A stretch of DNA of 64,000 nucleotides from Polynucleobacter sp. UK-Gri1-W3 (GCF_018881595.1 NZ_JACVQA010000008.1:228061-292060); one strand, 5' to 3'; counted from the stretch's first letter, positions 17,000 through 26,485 are shown. The notes: generated by a model from the letters alone, not told the origin. Program-made: numbers and translations.

Positions 17000-17863
17000 T
17001 TGAGTACATTTCGCCGTCGTGGTCGTATTGATCGTAGCCGTCTATCTTCTCGTCACACTCCATCTACCGAGCGGCAGTGGGCAGAGGAATTGGGTGATGG
17101 GATTGATTACGAAGTAGAGGAGCTAGATCCTCATAAGCCACGCTTACGTAGCAAGGGCATTTACCTTTTACCTAATGCATTTACAACCGCAGCTTTGTTT
17201 TGTGGTTTCTTCGCCATCGTGAATGCGATGAATCACCAGTTCGAAATTGCAGCAATTGCTATCTTTGCTTCGTTGGTGCTTGATGGCATGGACGGTCGTG
17301 TAGCGCGTATGACCAATACGCAAAGTGCTTTTGGTGAACAATATGATTCACTCGCTGACATGGTTTCCTTTGGCGTTGCACCTGCTTTAGTTGCTTACGA
17401 ATGGGCTTTAAAAGATTTAGGTAAGTGGGGCTGGTTAGCTGCATTTACTTACTGTGCTGGTGCGGCTTTGCGTTTAGCGCGCTTTAACGTGAACACTAGT
17501 GTTGTTGATAAGAAGTTTTTTCAAGGTCTGCCTAGTCCAGCCGCAGGTGCGTTAATGGCCGGATTTATCTGGTTGGCTGACGACAACAAGATTCCAGTGC
17601 GCGATACCGCCATTCCTTGGATTACCTTCTTTATAGCGGTTTATGCTGGCCTTACGATGGTTTCCAATGCCCGTTTTTATAGTGGTAAAGCCCTTGATGT
17701 TCGCTACCGCGTGCCATTTGGGGTGATGGTATTGATGATTCTGACCTTTGTTTTGATCTCATCTAACCCACCCTTAACCTTATTTGGTTTATTCGTTGTT
17801 TACTCAATCTCCGGTTATGTCATTTGGGCCTGGGAAAGACTCGGTGGTAAGCGTTTTAGCTAA
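17000..17863 (+). CDS. pssA: CDP-diacylglycerol-serine O-phosphatidyltransferase
   Basis: Makes phosphatidylserine from CDP-diacylglycerol and serine. The CDP-alcohol phosphotransferase motif is complete: DGMDGRVARM, then GEQYDSLADM, matching DGxxARx8GxxxDxxxD. Several membrane spans follow. The frame is open from an ATG at 16916 inside psd, but TTG 17000, with CGGGA 7 bases before it and immediately after the psd stop, gives 287 aa beginning LSTFRRRGR and is preferred. The basic N-terminal stretch (residues 3-20) is typical of this subclass. Confidence 0.93.
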   Translation: MSTFRRRGRIDRSRLSSRHTPSTERQWAEELGDGIDYEVEELDPHKPRLRSKGIYLLPNAFTTAALFCGFFAIVNAMNHQFEIAAIAIFASLVLDGMDGRVARMTNTQSAFGEQYDSLADMVSFGVAPALVAYEWALKDLGKWGWLAAFTYCAGAALRLARFNVNTSVVDKKFFQGLPSPAAGALMAGFIWLADDNKIPVRDTAIPWITFFIAVYAGLTMVSNARFYSGKALDVRYRVPFGVMVLMILTFVLISSNPPLTLFGLFVVYSISGYVIWAWERLGGKRFS

Positions 17864-17879
17864 TTCACAAATTTTGGGG

Positions 17880-17885
17880 TATATT
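17880..17885 (+). promoter_or_regulatory. Possible -10 box of the leuA leader transcript
   Basis: TATATT ends six bases before ATG 17892 of the leader peptide, so the RNA would start at or next to its start codon. No convincing -35 hexamer is seen 16-18 bases upstream. Confidence 0.4.
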
Positions 17886-17891
17886 TAATCC

Positions 17892-17969
17892 ATGTTGATG
17901 AACTTTTCACCTTTAACTGGTCTTCTTCTACCAGCACTAAGCCTAAAGCTTGGGGCGGGTAAGGCCTGA
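17892..17969 (+). CDS. leuL: leuA leader peptide (LeuL-type, 25 aa)
   Basis: ATG 17892 to TGA 17967-17969 encodes a 25-residue peptide with eight leucines, including the run CTT CTT CTA at codons 11-13 and CTA, CTA, CTT at codons 16, 18 and 20. The peptide has no other function visible and lies directly before a terminator and leuA. Three CTA codons in 25 stand out. No Shine-Dalgarno precedes the ATG; a -10-like TATATT ends six bases upstream. Ribosome stalling at the Leu run is expected to control the antiterminator downstream. Assignment is from sequence and position; too short for similarity evidence. Confidence 0.8.
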   Translation: MLMNFSPLTGLLLPALSLKLGAGKA

Positions 17970-18038
17970 GTTAATGAGATAAAGAAAATCATTAGCCACC
18001 ACATACCAGCCCCAGCACATTGCTGGGGTTTTTGTTTT
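17951..18038 (+). promoter_or_regulatory. Transcription attenuator of leuA: antiterminator and terminator
   Basis: The terminator is CCCCAGCA (18010-18017) paired with TGCTGGGG (18021-18028), loop CAT, followed by TTTTTGTTTT. Its 5' arm can instead pair with TGGGGCGGGT (17951-17960), which matches ACCAGCCCCA (18005-18014) at nine of ten positions. The 5' element lies in the last codons of the leader peptide. A ribosome halted at Leu codons 11-13 would leave it free (antitermination); one that reaches the stop at 17967 would cover it (termination). A third hairpin CTGGT/ACCAG encloses the Leu codons themselves. Confidence 0.82.
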
Positions 18039-18091
18039 ATCAGATTGAATAAATTAATTAGTACAGAAGTATTTAAAACCGGAGAGTAGTG

Positions 18092-19639
18092 ATGAGCGAC
18101 AAAGTAATCATTTTTGACACCACCTTACGTGATGGTGAGCAATCCCCTGGTGCATCGATGACTAAGGATGAGAAGGTTCGTATTGCCCGTCAATTGGAGC
18201 GCCTCAAGGTAGATGTGATTGAAGCGGGTTTTGCCGCTAGCTCTGAGGGTGACTTTCAAGCAATCTCCGCGGTGGCTTCTGCAGTCAAAGACTCGATAGT
18301 TTGTTCATTGGCTAGAGCAAATGACAAAGACATCACGCGTGCTGCCGATGCGTTGAAGACAGCCAATGCTAAGCGTATTCATGCCTTCTTGGCAACGAGC
18401 CCATTGCACATGGCTGTGAAGTTACGTATGTCTCCAGAAGAAGTGTTAGAGCAAGCTAAGCGCTCGATTCGTTTTGCACGCAACTTGGCATCAGATATTG
18501 AGTTCTCTGCAGAAGATGGTTATCGCTCAGAAATGGATTTTTTGTGTAGAGTCGTTGAGGCTGTTATTGATGAGGGTGCCTCTACGATTAATATTCCAGA
18601 TACAGTAGGGTACGCAACGCCCGAGTTGTATGGTGAATTTATTAAAACTTTGCGCACCCGTGTACCTAACTCCGATAAAGCCGTTTGGTCAGTACATTGT
18701 CATAATGACTTGGGTATGGCAGTTGCAAACTCTTTGGCTGGTGTAAAGATCGGCGGAGCACGTCAAATTGAGTGCACGATTAATGGCTTAGGTGAGCGCG
18801 CCGGCAACACTGCATTAGAAGAAATTGTGATGTCCTTGCGTACACGTAAGGATTATTTTGATATGGTTTGCGGCATTGATGCAACTCAAATCGTTCCTGC
18901 ATCTAAATTGGTTTCTCAGATCACTGGCTTTGTAGTACAGCCGAATAAAGCTGTGGTTGGTGCAAATGCATTTGCTCATACTTCCGGCATTCATCAAGAC
19001 GGTATTTTGAAGAACCGCGATACCTATGAAATCATGCGCGCAGAAGATGTGGGTTGGTCAGCCAATAAGATTGTTTTGGGTAAATTATCCGGTCGTAACG
19101 CATTTAAACAACGCTTGCAAGAGTTGGGTATTACTGTTGAAGCTGAGGCTGATTTGAATGAGGCATTTGTCCGATTTAAAACGCTTGCCGATCAAAAGTC
19201 TGAGATTTTTGATGAAGATATTATCGCCATCATGTCTGATTCAGCGGCGGCTGAAGAGGGGGAGCATTACAAATTTATTTCATTAAGCCAACATTCAGAA
19301 ACTGGTGAGCGCCCTAAGTCACGTGTGACATTCCGCATGGGGGATAAAGAGATTAGCTCTGAAGCCGAAGGTAATGGTCCAGTAGATGCGAGCTTGAATG
19401 CAATCGAGGAAATTGCAAAAAGTGGAGCAGAGCAGTTACTCTATTCAGTAAATGCAATCACCTCAGGAACGCAATCTCAAGGAGAGGTTACTGTGCGCTT
19501 GGCAAAAGGTGGACGTATCGTCAATGGCGTAGGTACCGATCCAGACATCATTGCTGCTTCCGCAAAAGCATATTTATCTGCTTTGAATAAATTGCACGAC
19601 CCGAGTCAGGCAAAGCTTAATGCACAGATGACCCCTTAA
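18092..19639 (+). CDS. leuA: 2-isopropylmalate synthase
   Basis: 515 aa. First committed step of leucine synthesis: acetyl-CoA plus 2-oxoisovalerate (from the ilvBHC enzymes) to 2-isopropylmalate. The TIM-barrel catalytic domain has [15 protein letters not shown] and the metal-binding [13 protein letters not shown], then [16 protein letters not shown]-terminal leucine-sensing domain begins near residue 390. GGAGAG at 18081-18086 favours ATG 18092 over GTG 18089. It sits behind the attenuator, so expression should follow charged tRNA-Leu level in addition to allosteric inhibition. A 10-bp hairpin straddles its stop codon. Confidence 0.97.
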   Translation: MSDKVIIFDTTLRDGEQSPGASMTKDEKVRIARQLERLKVDVIEAGFAASSEGDFQAISAVASAVKDSIVCSLARANDKDITRAADALKTANAKRIHAFLATSPLHMAVKLRMSPEEVLEQAKRSIRFARNLASDIEFSAEDGYRSEMDFLCRVVEAVIDEGASTINIPDTVGYATPELYGEFIKTLRTRVPNSDKAVWSVHCHNDLGMAVANSLAGVKIGGARQIECTINGLGERAGNTALEEIVMSLRTRKDYFDMVCGIDATQIVPASKLVSQITGFVVQPNKAVVGANAFAHTSGIHQDGILKNRDTYEIMRAEDVGWSANKIVLGKLSGRNAFKQRLQELGITVEAEADLNEAFVRFKTLADQKSEIFDEDIIAIMSDSAAAEEGEHYKFISLSQHSETGERPKSRVTFRMGDKEISSEAEGNGPVDASLNAIEEIAKSGAEQLLYSVNAITSGTQSQGEVTVRLAKGGRIVNGVGTDPDIIAASAKAYLSALNKLHDPSQAKLNAQMTP

Positions 19640-19654
19640 TCATTGGGTCATCTG
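19625..19654. terminator. Hairpin over the leuA stop codon, possible transcript end
   Basis: CAGATGACCC (19625-19634) and GGGTCATCTG (19645-19654) are perfectly complementary around a ten-base loop holding the TAA. No T-tract follows on either strand, so it may protect the 3' end or act with Rho rather than be an intrinsic terminator. leuA and the SYLF gene converge here. Confidence 0.5.
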
Positions 19655-19674
19655 TAGCGATTGTTATTGATGCT

Positions 19675-20268
19675 TTACTTATTTAAATCAGTATTCTTAT
19701 AGTACTTCGTACCTTTGCCGGTGATTTCAGCAGCAAGGCCGGAGTCGGTGAGTTGATACATTAATACGCCTGGAGAAACCACGGTCGCATCTTGTAATGC
19801 GCCGCCATCTTTCTCATATTTGGCTGCAGCTGTTACTTGCCCGCCAAATGTCCAGCCTGAGTTAATAAAGTCATTCATGGCTGCTTCAGTTTGAAAAACA
19901 AATATGTTCTGGAAAGATTTAATTCCCAGTCCAAGTCCAGCCTGTACTTCAGCCATACTCATGTAAACCGGCTTTTTATCTTTAGCTATCACAACACCGC
20001 TGCCCGTGCCACCGCCTGCGATCAGGATTTTCATGCCGAAGTTACTAAAGGTGGCATAGCCTACTGATTTTTCAATCAGCTCCTTGGCCTTAGGTTGAGC
20101 TTCGTAAAGCCGCTTCAAGGTGGCTTGATTCTTGGCTAAAACATCCTGACGTTGTTCAGCAATGGTTTTTTCTGGGCCAAAAAGAGAGCCAAACTGAGCA
20201 TAAGCAGGTTGCAACAGGCCAAATCCGAGGCAAAGAATGGCAATAGTGGAGTGACAAATGGGGCGCAT
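19675..20268 (-). CDS. SYLF (YSC84/DUF500) lipid-binding domain protein, exported
   Basis: 197 aa from ATG 20268, chosen because it opens a clean signal peptide (MRPICHSTIAILCLGF then PAYAQ); the frame runs 24 codons further up without a signal. The mature protein carries the SYLF pattern: KSVGYATFSNFGMKILIAGG, then GSGVVIAKDKKPVYM and a C-terminal Gly/Ala-rich strand region. SYLF domains bind phosphoinositides in eukaryotes; bacterial members are periplasmic with unclear role. Convergent with leuA, divergent from rpsO. Confidence 0.87.
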   Translation of the reverse strand: MRPICHSTIAILCLGFGLLQPAYAQFGSLFGPEKTIAEQRQDVLAKNQATLKRLYEAQPKAKELIEKSVGYATFSNFGMKILIAGGGTGSGVVIAKDKKPVYMSMAEVQAGLGLGIKSFQNIFVFQTEAAMNDFINSGWTFGGQVTAAAKYEKDGGALQDATVVSPGVLMYQLTDSGLAAEITGKGTKYYKNTDLNK

Positions 20269-20352
20269 AATATGTAAGTCTTTGTTTTTAAAGGGATTAT
20301 GGTAAATATGTATTAGATTTTGATAATACAGGATGTCCATTCAAGCTTGCGA

Positions 20353-20383
20353 TTACATAAACAGGCGCTGGCTCTGCTACAAT
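20353..20383 (+). promoter_or_regulatory. Tentative promoter of rpsO
   Basis: TACAAT (20378-20383) is a fair -10 box; TTACAT (20353-20358) is 19 bases upstream. It would give a leader of about 95 bases before rpsO, whose AAGGAG is at 20471-20476. Confidence 0.35.
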
Positions 20384-20484
20384 TCGAGGGCTTTGATTTG
20401 TAAAGCTTTTTTGTTTAGTTTGTTAATCATGCACGACACGGATTGGGTAAAAGCTCAAGTGTTCGCAAGTAAGGAGTATTAAAA

Positions 20485-20754
20485 ATGGCAGTTGCTGATA
20501 TTAAAACGGCGGAAATCGTCAAAGAAAACGCGCGCAGCGCAAACGATACGGGTAGCCCTGAAGTTCAAGTTTCATTGCTTACAGCCCGCATCAATGAATT
20601 AACCCCCCATTTCAAGGCTAACGCTAAAGATCATCACAGCCGTCGTGGTTTGTTGAAGATGGTTTCACGTCGCCGTCGCCTCTTGGATTACCTCAAAGGC
20701 AAAGATTTGGATCGCTATCGCGCATTGATTGAGAAATTAGGTCTCCGTAAGTAA
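20485..20754 (+). CDS. rpsO: 30S ribosomal protein S15
   Basis: 89 aa, the standard length. Primary 16S rRNA-binding protein of the small subunit platform. The conserved [37 protein letters not shown] and C-terminal GLRK are all present. AAGGAG lies eight bases before the ATG. It is followed by a hairpin-rich spacer and pnp, the ancestral rpsO-pnp order. Confidence 0.98.
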   Translation: MAVADIKTAEIVKENARSANDTGSPEVQVSLLTARINELTPHFKANAKDHHSRRGLLKMVSRRRRLLDYLKGKDLDRYRALIEKLGLRK

Positions 20755-20770
20755 TTCTTATTGGTATGCA

Positions 20771-20832
20771 ATGCCATCTTTCTTAGGGTTGTTTCTTCAC
20801 GGAATCAGTCTTAAGCAGATGGCATGTTTTTT
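20771..20832 (+). terminator. Terminator or processing hairpin after rpsO
   Basis: ATGCCATCT (20771-20779) and AGATGGCAT (20817-20825) are perfectly complementary, with a 37-base loop, followed by G and six T (20827-20832). The long loop makes partial termination or RNase cleavage as likely as full termination. Confidence 0.65.
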
Positions 20833-20864
20833 GGGCGCTTCAAGATTATTTGTGTAGGGGATTG

Positions 20865-20974
20865 TGTCATTCCAATGAGCTTCTGAAGCTTGATTCAGAG
20901 TCTCCCTGGAATGGCATCCCTTGTGATCTTAAATCGCTCCAGTGTTGTCGTGACACTGCTTTATCCCACGACAA
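20865..20974 (+). promoter_or_regulatory. Structured pnp leader: long stem and two mutually exclusive hairpins
   Basis: Stem TGTCATTCCA (20865-20874) pairs with TGGAATGGCA (20907-20916) over ten positions with one G-T pair, and encloses AGCTT-CTG-AAGCT. Next, CAGTGT (20940-20945) can pair with ACACTG (20953-20958), or TTGTCGTG (20945-20952) can pair with CACGACAA (20967-20974); they overlap and exclude each other. In E. coli, a double-stranded pnp leader cut by RNase III mediates PNPase autocontrol. The same type of control here is inference. Confidence 0.6.
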
Positions 20975-21022
20975 GCGCATTTCTCATGTGAGCTTTGCGT
21001 GAACAATTTGGAGAAGATCAGA

Positions 21023-23176
21023 ATGACTATGTTTAAAAAAGCAGTAAAGAGTTTTCAATGGGGTAATCATCAGGTAACTATGGAAACGGGCGAGATTGCT
21101 CGTCAATCTGGTGGTGCCGTAATCGTTAACGTCGATGACACAGTAGTAATGGGTACAGTTGTCGCTTCTAAGTCTGCAAAGCCAGGCCAATCTTTTTTCC
21201 CATTGACTGTTGATTACTTAGAAAAAACTTACGCAGCCGGCAAGATCCCTGGTGGCTTCTTTCGCCGCGAAGGTCGTCCATCAGAAGGCGAGACATTAAT
21301 CTCCCGTTTGATCGACCGTCCATTACGTCCTTTATTCCCAGAAGGTTTCTTGAACGAAGTTCAAGTAGTTGTTCATGTGTTGTCTATCAACCCAGACGTT
21401 CCTTCTGATATTCCTGCTTTGATCGCTGCTTCTGCAGCATTGGCTATTTCAGGCATTCCATTTGCTGGCCCAGTTGGCGCAGCACGTGTTGGTTACGCTA
21501 ACGGTCAATATTTATTGAACCCAACTCGCACAGAGCAAGCTACAAGCGAACTTGATTTAATCGTTGCTGGTACACAAGCTGCAGTGTTGATGGTTGAATC
21601 TGAAGCGAATCAACTTTCTGAAGAAATTATGTTGGGCGCAGTTGTATATGGTCACGACCAAATGCAAACTGCAATTAACGCAATTAACGAATTAGTTTCT
21701 GAGGCTGGCAAGCCGGAGTGGGATTGGACTGCTGCGCCTAAGGATGAGCCATTCATCGCTAAGGTTACTGCTTTGGCTGAAGCACCATTGCGTGAGGCTT
21801 ATCAGATTCGTCAAAAAGGCGCTCGTTCAGACAAGCTCAAAGAAATTACTAAAGAAGTAATGGCTAAGTTGCAAGAAGAGGGTGATGTTGATGCTGTTGC
21901 TGTGAACGATATCCTGTTTGAAATCGAAGCGAAGATTGTTCGTAGCCAGATTTTGAACGGTGAGCCCCGCATCGATGGTCGCGATACACGTACTGTTCGC
22001 CCGATTGAAATTCGTAACGGCGTATTGCCACGTACACACGGTTCTGCATTGTTTACTCGTGGTGAAACGCAAGCTCTTGTTGTAGCTACTTTGGGTACTG
22101 CACGTGACGAGCAAATTATTGATGCGCTCGAAGGTGAGTACCGTGATCGCTTCATGTTCCACTACAACATGCCTCCATTCGCTACTGGCGAAACTGGCCG
22201 TGTAGGTAGCCCAAAGCGTCGTGAAATTGGTCACGGCCGTTTAGCTAAGCGCGCATTGATTCCAGTATTGCCAAGTGCAGAAGATTTTGCATACAGCATT
22301 CGTGTTGTTTCAGAAATCACTGAGTCCAATGGTTCATCTTCAATGGCTTCTGTTTGCGGCGGCTGTTTAGCAATGATGGACGCTGGTGTTCCAGTTAAAG
22401 CCCACGTTGCTGGCGTAGCAATGGGTTTGATCCTTGACGGCAATCGTTTTGCTGTGCTGACAGATATCTTGGGTGATGAAGATCACTTAGGCGATATGGA
22501 CTTTAAAGTAGCAGGTACTGCTAACGGTATCACTGCACTCCAGATGGACATTAAAGTTCAAGGTATTACAAAAGAAATTATGCAAGTTGCTTTAGCGCAA
22601 GCTAAAGAAGGTCGTTTGCATATTTTGAGCAAGATGCAAGAAGCAATGGGTTCAGTTCGTACAGAATTGTCCGCTCATGCCCCACGCATGGTTTCATTTA
22701 AGATTCACCCAGACAAGATTCGTGAAGTAATCGGTAAGGGTGGCGCAACTATTCAAGCCTTGACCAAGGAAACAGGTTGCAGCATTGATATCAAAGATGA
22801 TGGCACTGTGACAATCGCGTCTACTTCTGCTGAAGGTATGGCTGAAGCTAAAGCGCGCATCGAAGGCATCACTGCTGAAGCTGAAGTAGGTAAGATCTAC
22901 GAAGGCCCAGTTGTGAAGTTGCTCGAATTCGGCGCTTTGGTAAACATTCTTCCTGGTAAAGATGGCCTCTTGCACATCTCTGAGATCTCTAATGAGCGTG
23001 TAAAAGAAGTTAAAGATTATTTGGCAGAGGGCCAAGTGGTTCGCGTGAAATTGTTAGCTGCTGATGAGCGTGGTCGTTTACGTTTGTCATTGAAAGCTGC
23101 AATGGCTGATGAAGGTGGCGCGATTGCTCCTTTGGCGGGTGTTACTGATACTCCAGCTACAGACGAACAGGCTTAA
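21023..23176 (+). CDS. pnp: Polyribonucleotide nucleotidyltransferase (PNPase)
   Basis: 717 aa. Phosphorolytic 3'-5' exoribonuclease of mRNA decay, a trimer in the cytoplasm. Two RNase PH-like domains (about 10-220 and 310-540) flank a helical linker; the C-terminus has a KH domain with [15 protein letters not shown] (about 555-615) and an S1 domain (about 622-692) starting [22 protein letters not shown] at 21010-21013 supports ATG 21023 over GTG 20999. A leader rich in hairpins precedes it. qor follows after 24 bases. Confidence 0.97.
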   Translation: MTMFKKAVKSFQWGNHQVTMETGEIARQSGGAVIVNVDDTVVMGTVVASKSAKPGQSFFPLTVDYLEKTYAAGKIPGGFFRREGRPSEGETLISRLIDRPLRPLFPEGFLNEVQVVVHVLSINPDVPSDIPALIAASAALAISGIPFAGPVGAARVGYANGQYLLNPTRTEQATSELDLIVAGTQAAVLMVESEANQLSEEIMLGAVVYGHDQMQTAINAINELVSEAGKPEWDWTAAPKDEPFIAKVTALAEAPLREAYQIRQKGARSDKLKEITKEVMAKLQEEGDVDAVAVNDILFEIEAKIVRSQILNGEPRIDGRDTRTVRPIEIRNGVLPRTHGSALFTRGETQALVVATLGTARDEQIIDALEGEYRDRFMFHYNMPPFATGETGRVGSPKRREIGHGRLAKRALIPVLPSAEDFAYSIRVVSEITESNGSSSMASVCGGCLAMMDAGVPVKAHVAGVAMGLILDGNRFAVLTDILGDEDHLGDMDFKVAGTANGITALQMDIKVQGITKEIMQVALAQAKEGRLHILSKMQEAMGSVRTELSAHAPRMVSFKIHPDKIREVIGKGGATIQALTKETGCSIDIKDDGTVTIASTSAEGMAEAKARIEGITAEAEVGKIYEGPVVKLLEFGALVNILPGKDGLLHISEISNERVKEVKDYLAEGQVVRVKLLAADERGRLRLSLKAAMADEGGAIAPLAGVTDTPATDEQA

Positions 23177-23200
23177 GCCTAAAGATTGCAGGAGTCTCTT

Positions 23201-24199
23201 ATGCGCGTTATCGAGATCAAAGAATTTGGCGCCCCAGAAATGCTGGTGCCATCCACTCGTCCTGATCCAGTAGCTCCTGCTGCTGGGTCTGGCGAAATTT
23301 TGATCAAGGTTTTAGCTGCCGGAATTAATCGTCCAGATGTTTTACAGCGTAAAGGACATTACCCGGTTCCAGCGGGCGCATCGGATATTCCTGGTCTTGA
23401 AGTTGCCGGAAAAATCGTTGGTGGAGATTTGACTCATGCTGACAATGTATTTGGTTTAAAGGTGGGCGATAAAGTCTGTGCATTGGTTCAAGGTGGTGGT
23501 TACGCTGATCTGTGTACCGCCCCTGTTGCACAGTGCTTGCCATACCCAAAGGGTTTTACTGACCAAGAAGCAGCAGCTTTGCCTGAAACTTTCTACACCG
23601 TATGGAGCAATGTCTTCATGCGCGGCCAGTTAGTTGAAGGTGAAACATTATTGGTTCAAGGTGGCTCTAGTGGTATTGGGGTTACAGCGATTTTGATTGC
23701 TAAAGCCTTAGGTCATAAAGTATTTGTTACTGCTGGTACGGATGAAAAATGCGCTGCATGTGTCGCATTAGGTGCTGATCTCGCCATTAACTACAAGACA
23801 CAAGACTTTGTAGAAGAGGTGAAGAAGGCCACTGATGGCAAAGGCGTTAACGTCATTCTTGATATGGTGACTGGCGCTTATGTGCAAAAAGAAATTGATT
23901 GCTTGGCTGATGATGGCCGCATTGTGATTATTGCAATTCAGGGTGGATCAAAAGCAGAGGTAAGCACCAATCAGATTTTGCGTCGTCGCTTAACGATTAC
24001 CGGCTCTACACTACGTCCACGCCCAGTGTCATTTAAGAAGCAAATTACAAAACAGCTTTTTGAAAATGTTTGGCCTTTGCTCTACGCAGGCAAACTGAAG
24101 CCTGTCATCTATAAGACATTTACATTAGATCATGCAGCAGATGCTCATGCATTGATGGAGTCATCTGAGCATGTTGGCAAAATTGTTTTAACTGTATAG
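23201..24199 (+). CDS. NAD(P)H quinone oxidoreductase, zeta-crystallin/PIG3-like MDR protein
   Basis: 332 aa. A GroES-like N-terminal domain (about 1-125, with NRPDVLQRKGHYP) is followed by a Rossmann domain with QGGSSGIGVTAI. No catalytic or structural zinc cysteines are seen, as in quinone reductases of this branch. Start ATG 23201 follows GCAGGAG; the frame extends 15 bases further up to a TTG. It sits between pnp and tpiA, a conserved order in Burkholderiales. Natural substrate unknown; one-electron quinone reduction with NADPH is the family activity. Confidence 0.9.
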   Translation: MRVIEIKEFGAPEMLVPSTRPDPVAPAAGSGEILIKVLAAGINRPDVLQRKGHYPVPAGASDIPGLEVAGKIVGGDLTHADNVFGLKVGDKVCALVQGGGYADLCTAPVAQCLPYPKGFTDQEAAALPETFYTVWSNVFMRGQLVEGETLLVQGGSSGIGVTAILIAKALGHKVFVTAGTDEKCAACVALGADLAINYKTQDFVEEVKKATDGKGVNVILDMVTGAYVQKEIDCLADDGRIVIIAIQGGSKAEVSTNQILRRRLTITGSTLRPRPVSFKKQITKQLFENVWPLLYAGKLKPVIYKTFTLDHAADAHALMESSEHVGKIVLTV

Positions 24200-24217
24200 A
24201 AATATTCATTACCCCCT

Positions 24218-24976
24218 ATGCGACCACTCATCGTTATCGGCAACTGGAAAATGAATGGCAGTCTTGTAAGTAATCAAGACTGGATCAAAACCGTTGCTCG
24301 TGGCATGGAGAGTGGAATGCCATCAGGACGTAAATATGCGGTATGTCCTCCTTTTCCGTATTTAGCTCAATGTGCGCAGTTAATCAAAGAGCATTCATTG
24401 GCCTTTTTGAATCTGGGTGCTCAAGATGCTTCGGCCCATAGTTCAGGCGCCTATACCGGTGAAGTTTCGGCGTCCATGCTCAAAGAACTCGGATGCACGT
24501 ATGTCATCGTTGGTCACTCTGAGCGCCGTCAAATGCATCAAGAGGTGGATGAGTTAGTCGCTGCTAAAGCCCTTCAGGTGCTAGACAATGGCATGACTCC
24601 GGTGATTTGTGTTGGCGAGACTGCTGATGAGAGAAATTCAGGTAGGGCGGAAGAGATAGTTTGCGCTCAGATTGCAAAGCAAGTAGGGGTATTGCAAGAT
24701 CGTCTTGCGGACTGCTTAATTGCCTATGAGCCAGTTTGGGCCATCGGCACTGGTAAAGTTGCCAGCGTCCAGGTTGCGCAAGATATGCATCGTGCTATTC
24801 GCCTTCAATTGGCCGAATTTAATGAGGATGTAGCTTCTCACGTTGGAATTTTGTATGGTGGCAGTGTCAAACCTGACAATGCTGTTGAATTGTTTGCAAT
24901 GCCTGATATTGATGGTGGATTAGTTGGGGGTGCTTCATTAAGTCCCCAAGATTTTCTAGCTATTTGTCAGGCATAG
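24218..24976 (+). CDS. tpiA: Triosephosphate isomerase
   Basis: 252 aa TIM barrel. Interconverts dihydroxyacetone phosphate and glyceraldehyde 3-phosphate in glycolysis and gluconeogenesis. Catalytic Lys in GNWKMNGS (Lys11), His in VGHSERR (near residue 101), and Glu in AYEPVWAIGTG (near residue 173) are all present, as is the phosphate-binding GGSVK and GGLVGGASL. It is followed at 21 bases by secG. Confidence 0.97.
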   Translation: MRPLIVIGNWKMNGSLVSNQDWIKTVARGMESGMPSGRKYAVCPPFPYLAQCAQLIKEHSLAFLNLGAQDASAHSSGAYTGEVSASMLKELGCTYVIVGHSERRQMHQEVDELVAAKALQVLDNGMTPVICVGETADERNSGRAEEIVCAQIAKQVGVLQDRLADCLIAYEPVWAIGTGKVASVQVAQDMHRAIRLQLAEFNEDVASHVGILYGGSVKPDNAVELFAMPDIDGGLVGGASLSPQDFLAICQA

Positions 24977-24997
24977 ATTTTTATTTGGAGATGAGCT

Positions 24998-25342
24998 GTG
25001 GAATGGTTTAAGACTTTATTAATCGTGTTACAAGTAATTTCGGCTTTGGCTGTCATTCTTTTGGTTCTTTTGCAGCAGGGTAAAGGCGCCGATATGGGCG
25101 CAGCCTTTGGCTCCGGAGCTTCTGGAAGCCTATTTGGCGCCAGCGGTTCAGCAAACTTTCTGTCTCACGCTACTGCAGTATTTGCTGCTGCTTTCTTCAT
25201 TTGCACTTTAGGTATTACCTGGATTGGCAATAAGAAGGAAGTTAGCCCTGGAGTCCTCTCTGGCACGGTTGCACCCGCTGTAGCGCCGGCTGCTCCAACG
25301 GCGCCAGTTCAGGACCCAAGCAAGCCAGCGGTTCCGAAGTAA
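24998..25342 (+). CDS. secG: Preprotein translocase subunit SecG
   Basis: 114 aa, GTG start with TTTGGAG seven bases upstream. Two membrane spans (about 5-25 and 55-75) flank the Gly-rich loop (GKGADMGAAFGSGASGSLFG), the SecG hallmark. An Ala/Pro-rich cytoplasmic tail follows. It assists SecYE in protein export. The tpiA-secG-tRNA-Leu-nuoA order is widely conserved in betaproteobacteria. Confidence 0.95.
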   Translation: MEWFKTLLIVLQVISALAVILLVLLQQGKGADMGAAFGSGASGSLFGASGSANFLSHATAVFAAAFFICTLGITWIGNKKEVSPGVLSGTVAPAVAPAAPTAPVQDPSKPAVPK

Positions 25343-25440
25343 GTTCCTAAGTAAAAAAGTAGGCTTTTACAGATAAAGCTGCCTCAAAAGTGGGGTAGTG
25401 TAGTTGTGCAATGCAGTAGAATTAGGTGGTTTTACAAGAT

Positions 25441-25525
25441 GCCGACGTGGTGAAATTGGTAGACACGCTATCTTGAGGGGGTAGTGGCTTAGGCTGTGCG
25501 AGTTCGAGTCTCGCCGTCGGCACCA
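25441..25525 (+). tRNA. tRNA-Leu(GAG)
   Basis: Acceptor GCCGACG pairs with CGTCGGC (25515-25521), discriminator A and encoded CCA at 25523-25525. The anticodon stem is CTATC/GGTAG with loop TTGAGGG, so the anticodon is GAG (25475-25477), reading CUC and CUU. A long variable arm (class II), D-loop with TTGGT and T-loop TTCGAGT complete the fold. 85 bases. A TAGAAT at 25417-25422 could be the -10 box of its own promoter. It separates secG from the nuo operon and decodes the CTT codons used in the leuA leader. Confidence 0.97.
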
Positions 25526-25634
25526 GTAAAGAAGTATTGATATGTTTTTTTGCTCTAAATCAATGCTTTGTGTAGTGGAACAATGAATAATTTGCTTCTT
25601 ATAGGATTTATCAGACAAACGAATCAGGGCTATT

Positions 25635-25994
25635 TTGAATCTCGCTAATTACTTTCCTGTTCTGCTTTTTATCCTCGTAGGCGTTGGGGTGGGTTTAGTC
25701 CCCATGTTCCTCGGAAAAATTTTGGCTCCCTCGAAGCCTGACGTAGAAAAACTCTCTCCTTATGAGTGCGGTTTTGAAGCTTTCGAAGATGCACGTATGA
25801 AGTTCGACGTGCGTTATTACTTAGTCGCCATTCTCTTCATCCTGTTTGATCTTGAAACTGCATTCCTATTTCCATGGGGTGTGGCATTACGTGATATTGG
25901 ATGGCTTGGTTACGCCTCTATGGTGATATTCCTCTTGGAATTCATTGTTGGCTTTGTATATATCTGGAAAAAGGGCGCTCTCGACTGGGAGTGA
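25635..25994 (+). CDS. nuoA: NADH-quinone oxidoreductase subunit A
   Basis: 119 aa, TTG start with CAGGG about six bases upstream. Three membrane spans; the conserved loop [12 protein letters not shown] and the acidic [18 protein letters not shown] are present. It is a small membrane subunit at the junction with the peripheral arm of complex I and opens the fourteen-gene nuo operon. Confidence 0.96.
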
Positions 25995-25999
25995 TAGAT

Positions 26000-26482
26000 A
26001 TGGCATTAGAAGGCGTACTTAAAGAAGGTTTTGTGACCACTACTGCGGATCAGTTGATTAACTGGACGCGTAATGGTTCCTTATGGCCTATGACCTTTGG
26101 ACTGGCTTGTTGTGCCGTGGAGATGATGCATGCGGGCGCTTCCCGTTATGACTTAGACCGATTTGGTGTGGTCTTTCGCCCATCGCCACGCCAATCAGAT
26201 TTAATGATTGTTGCAGGTACTTTGTGCAATAAAATGGCACCAGCATTACGCAAGGTTTATGACCAAATGCCCGAGCCACGCTGGGTAATTTCTATGGGTT
26301 CCTGCGCTAATGGCGGTGGCTACTACCATAACTCTTATTCAGTAGTGCGCGGTTGTGACCGCATCGTTCCAGTTGATATTTATGTACCTGGTTGCCCTCC
26401 AACAGCAGAGGCGTTGATCTACGGAATCATTCAGTTGCAATCCAAGATCGCTCGCACCAGCACGATTGCGCGGAAGGCTTAA
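26000..26482 (+). CDS. nuoB: NADH-quinone oxidoreductase subunit B
   Basis: 160 aa. Carries the terminal [4Fe-4S] cluster N2, with cysteines in [21 protein letters not shown] and [10 protein letters not shown]. Start ATG 26000 with GGGAG eight bases upstream; the frame continues upstream only inside nuoA. Electrons pass from here to ubiquinone at the NuoB-NuoD interface. Confidence 0.97.
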
Positions 26483-26485
26483 GCT

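Noticed and set aside
25526-25634. Promoter of the nuo operon between tRNA-Leu and nuoA
   Set aside because: Several partial boxes exist (TTGTGT 25568, TAGGAT 25602) but no pair has acceptable spacing, so none is reported.
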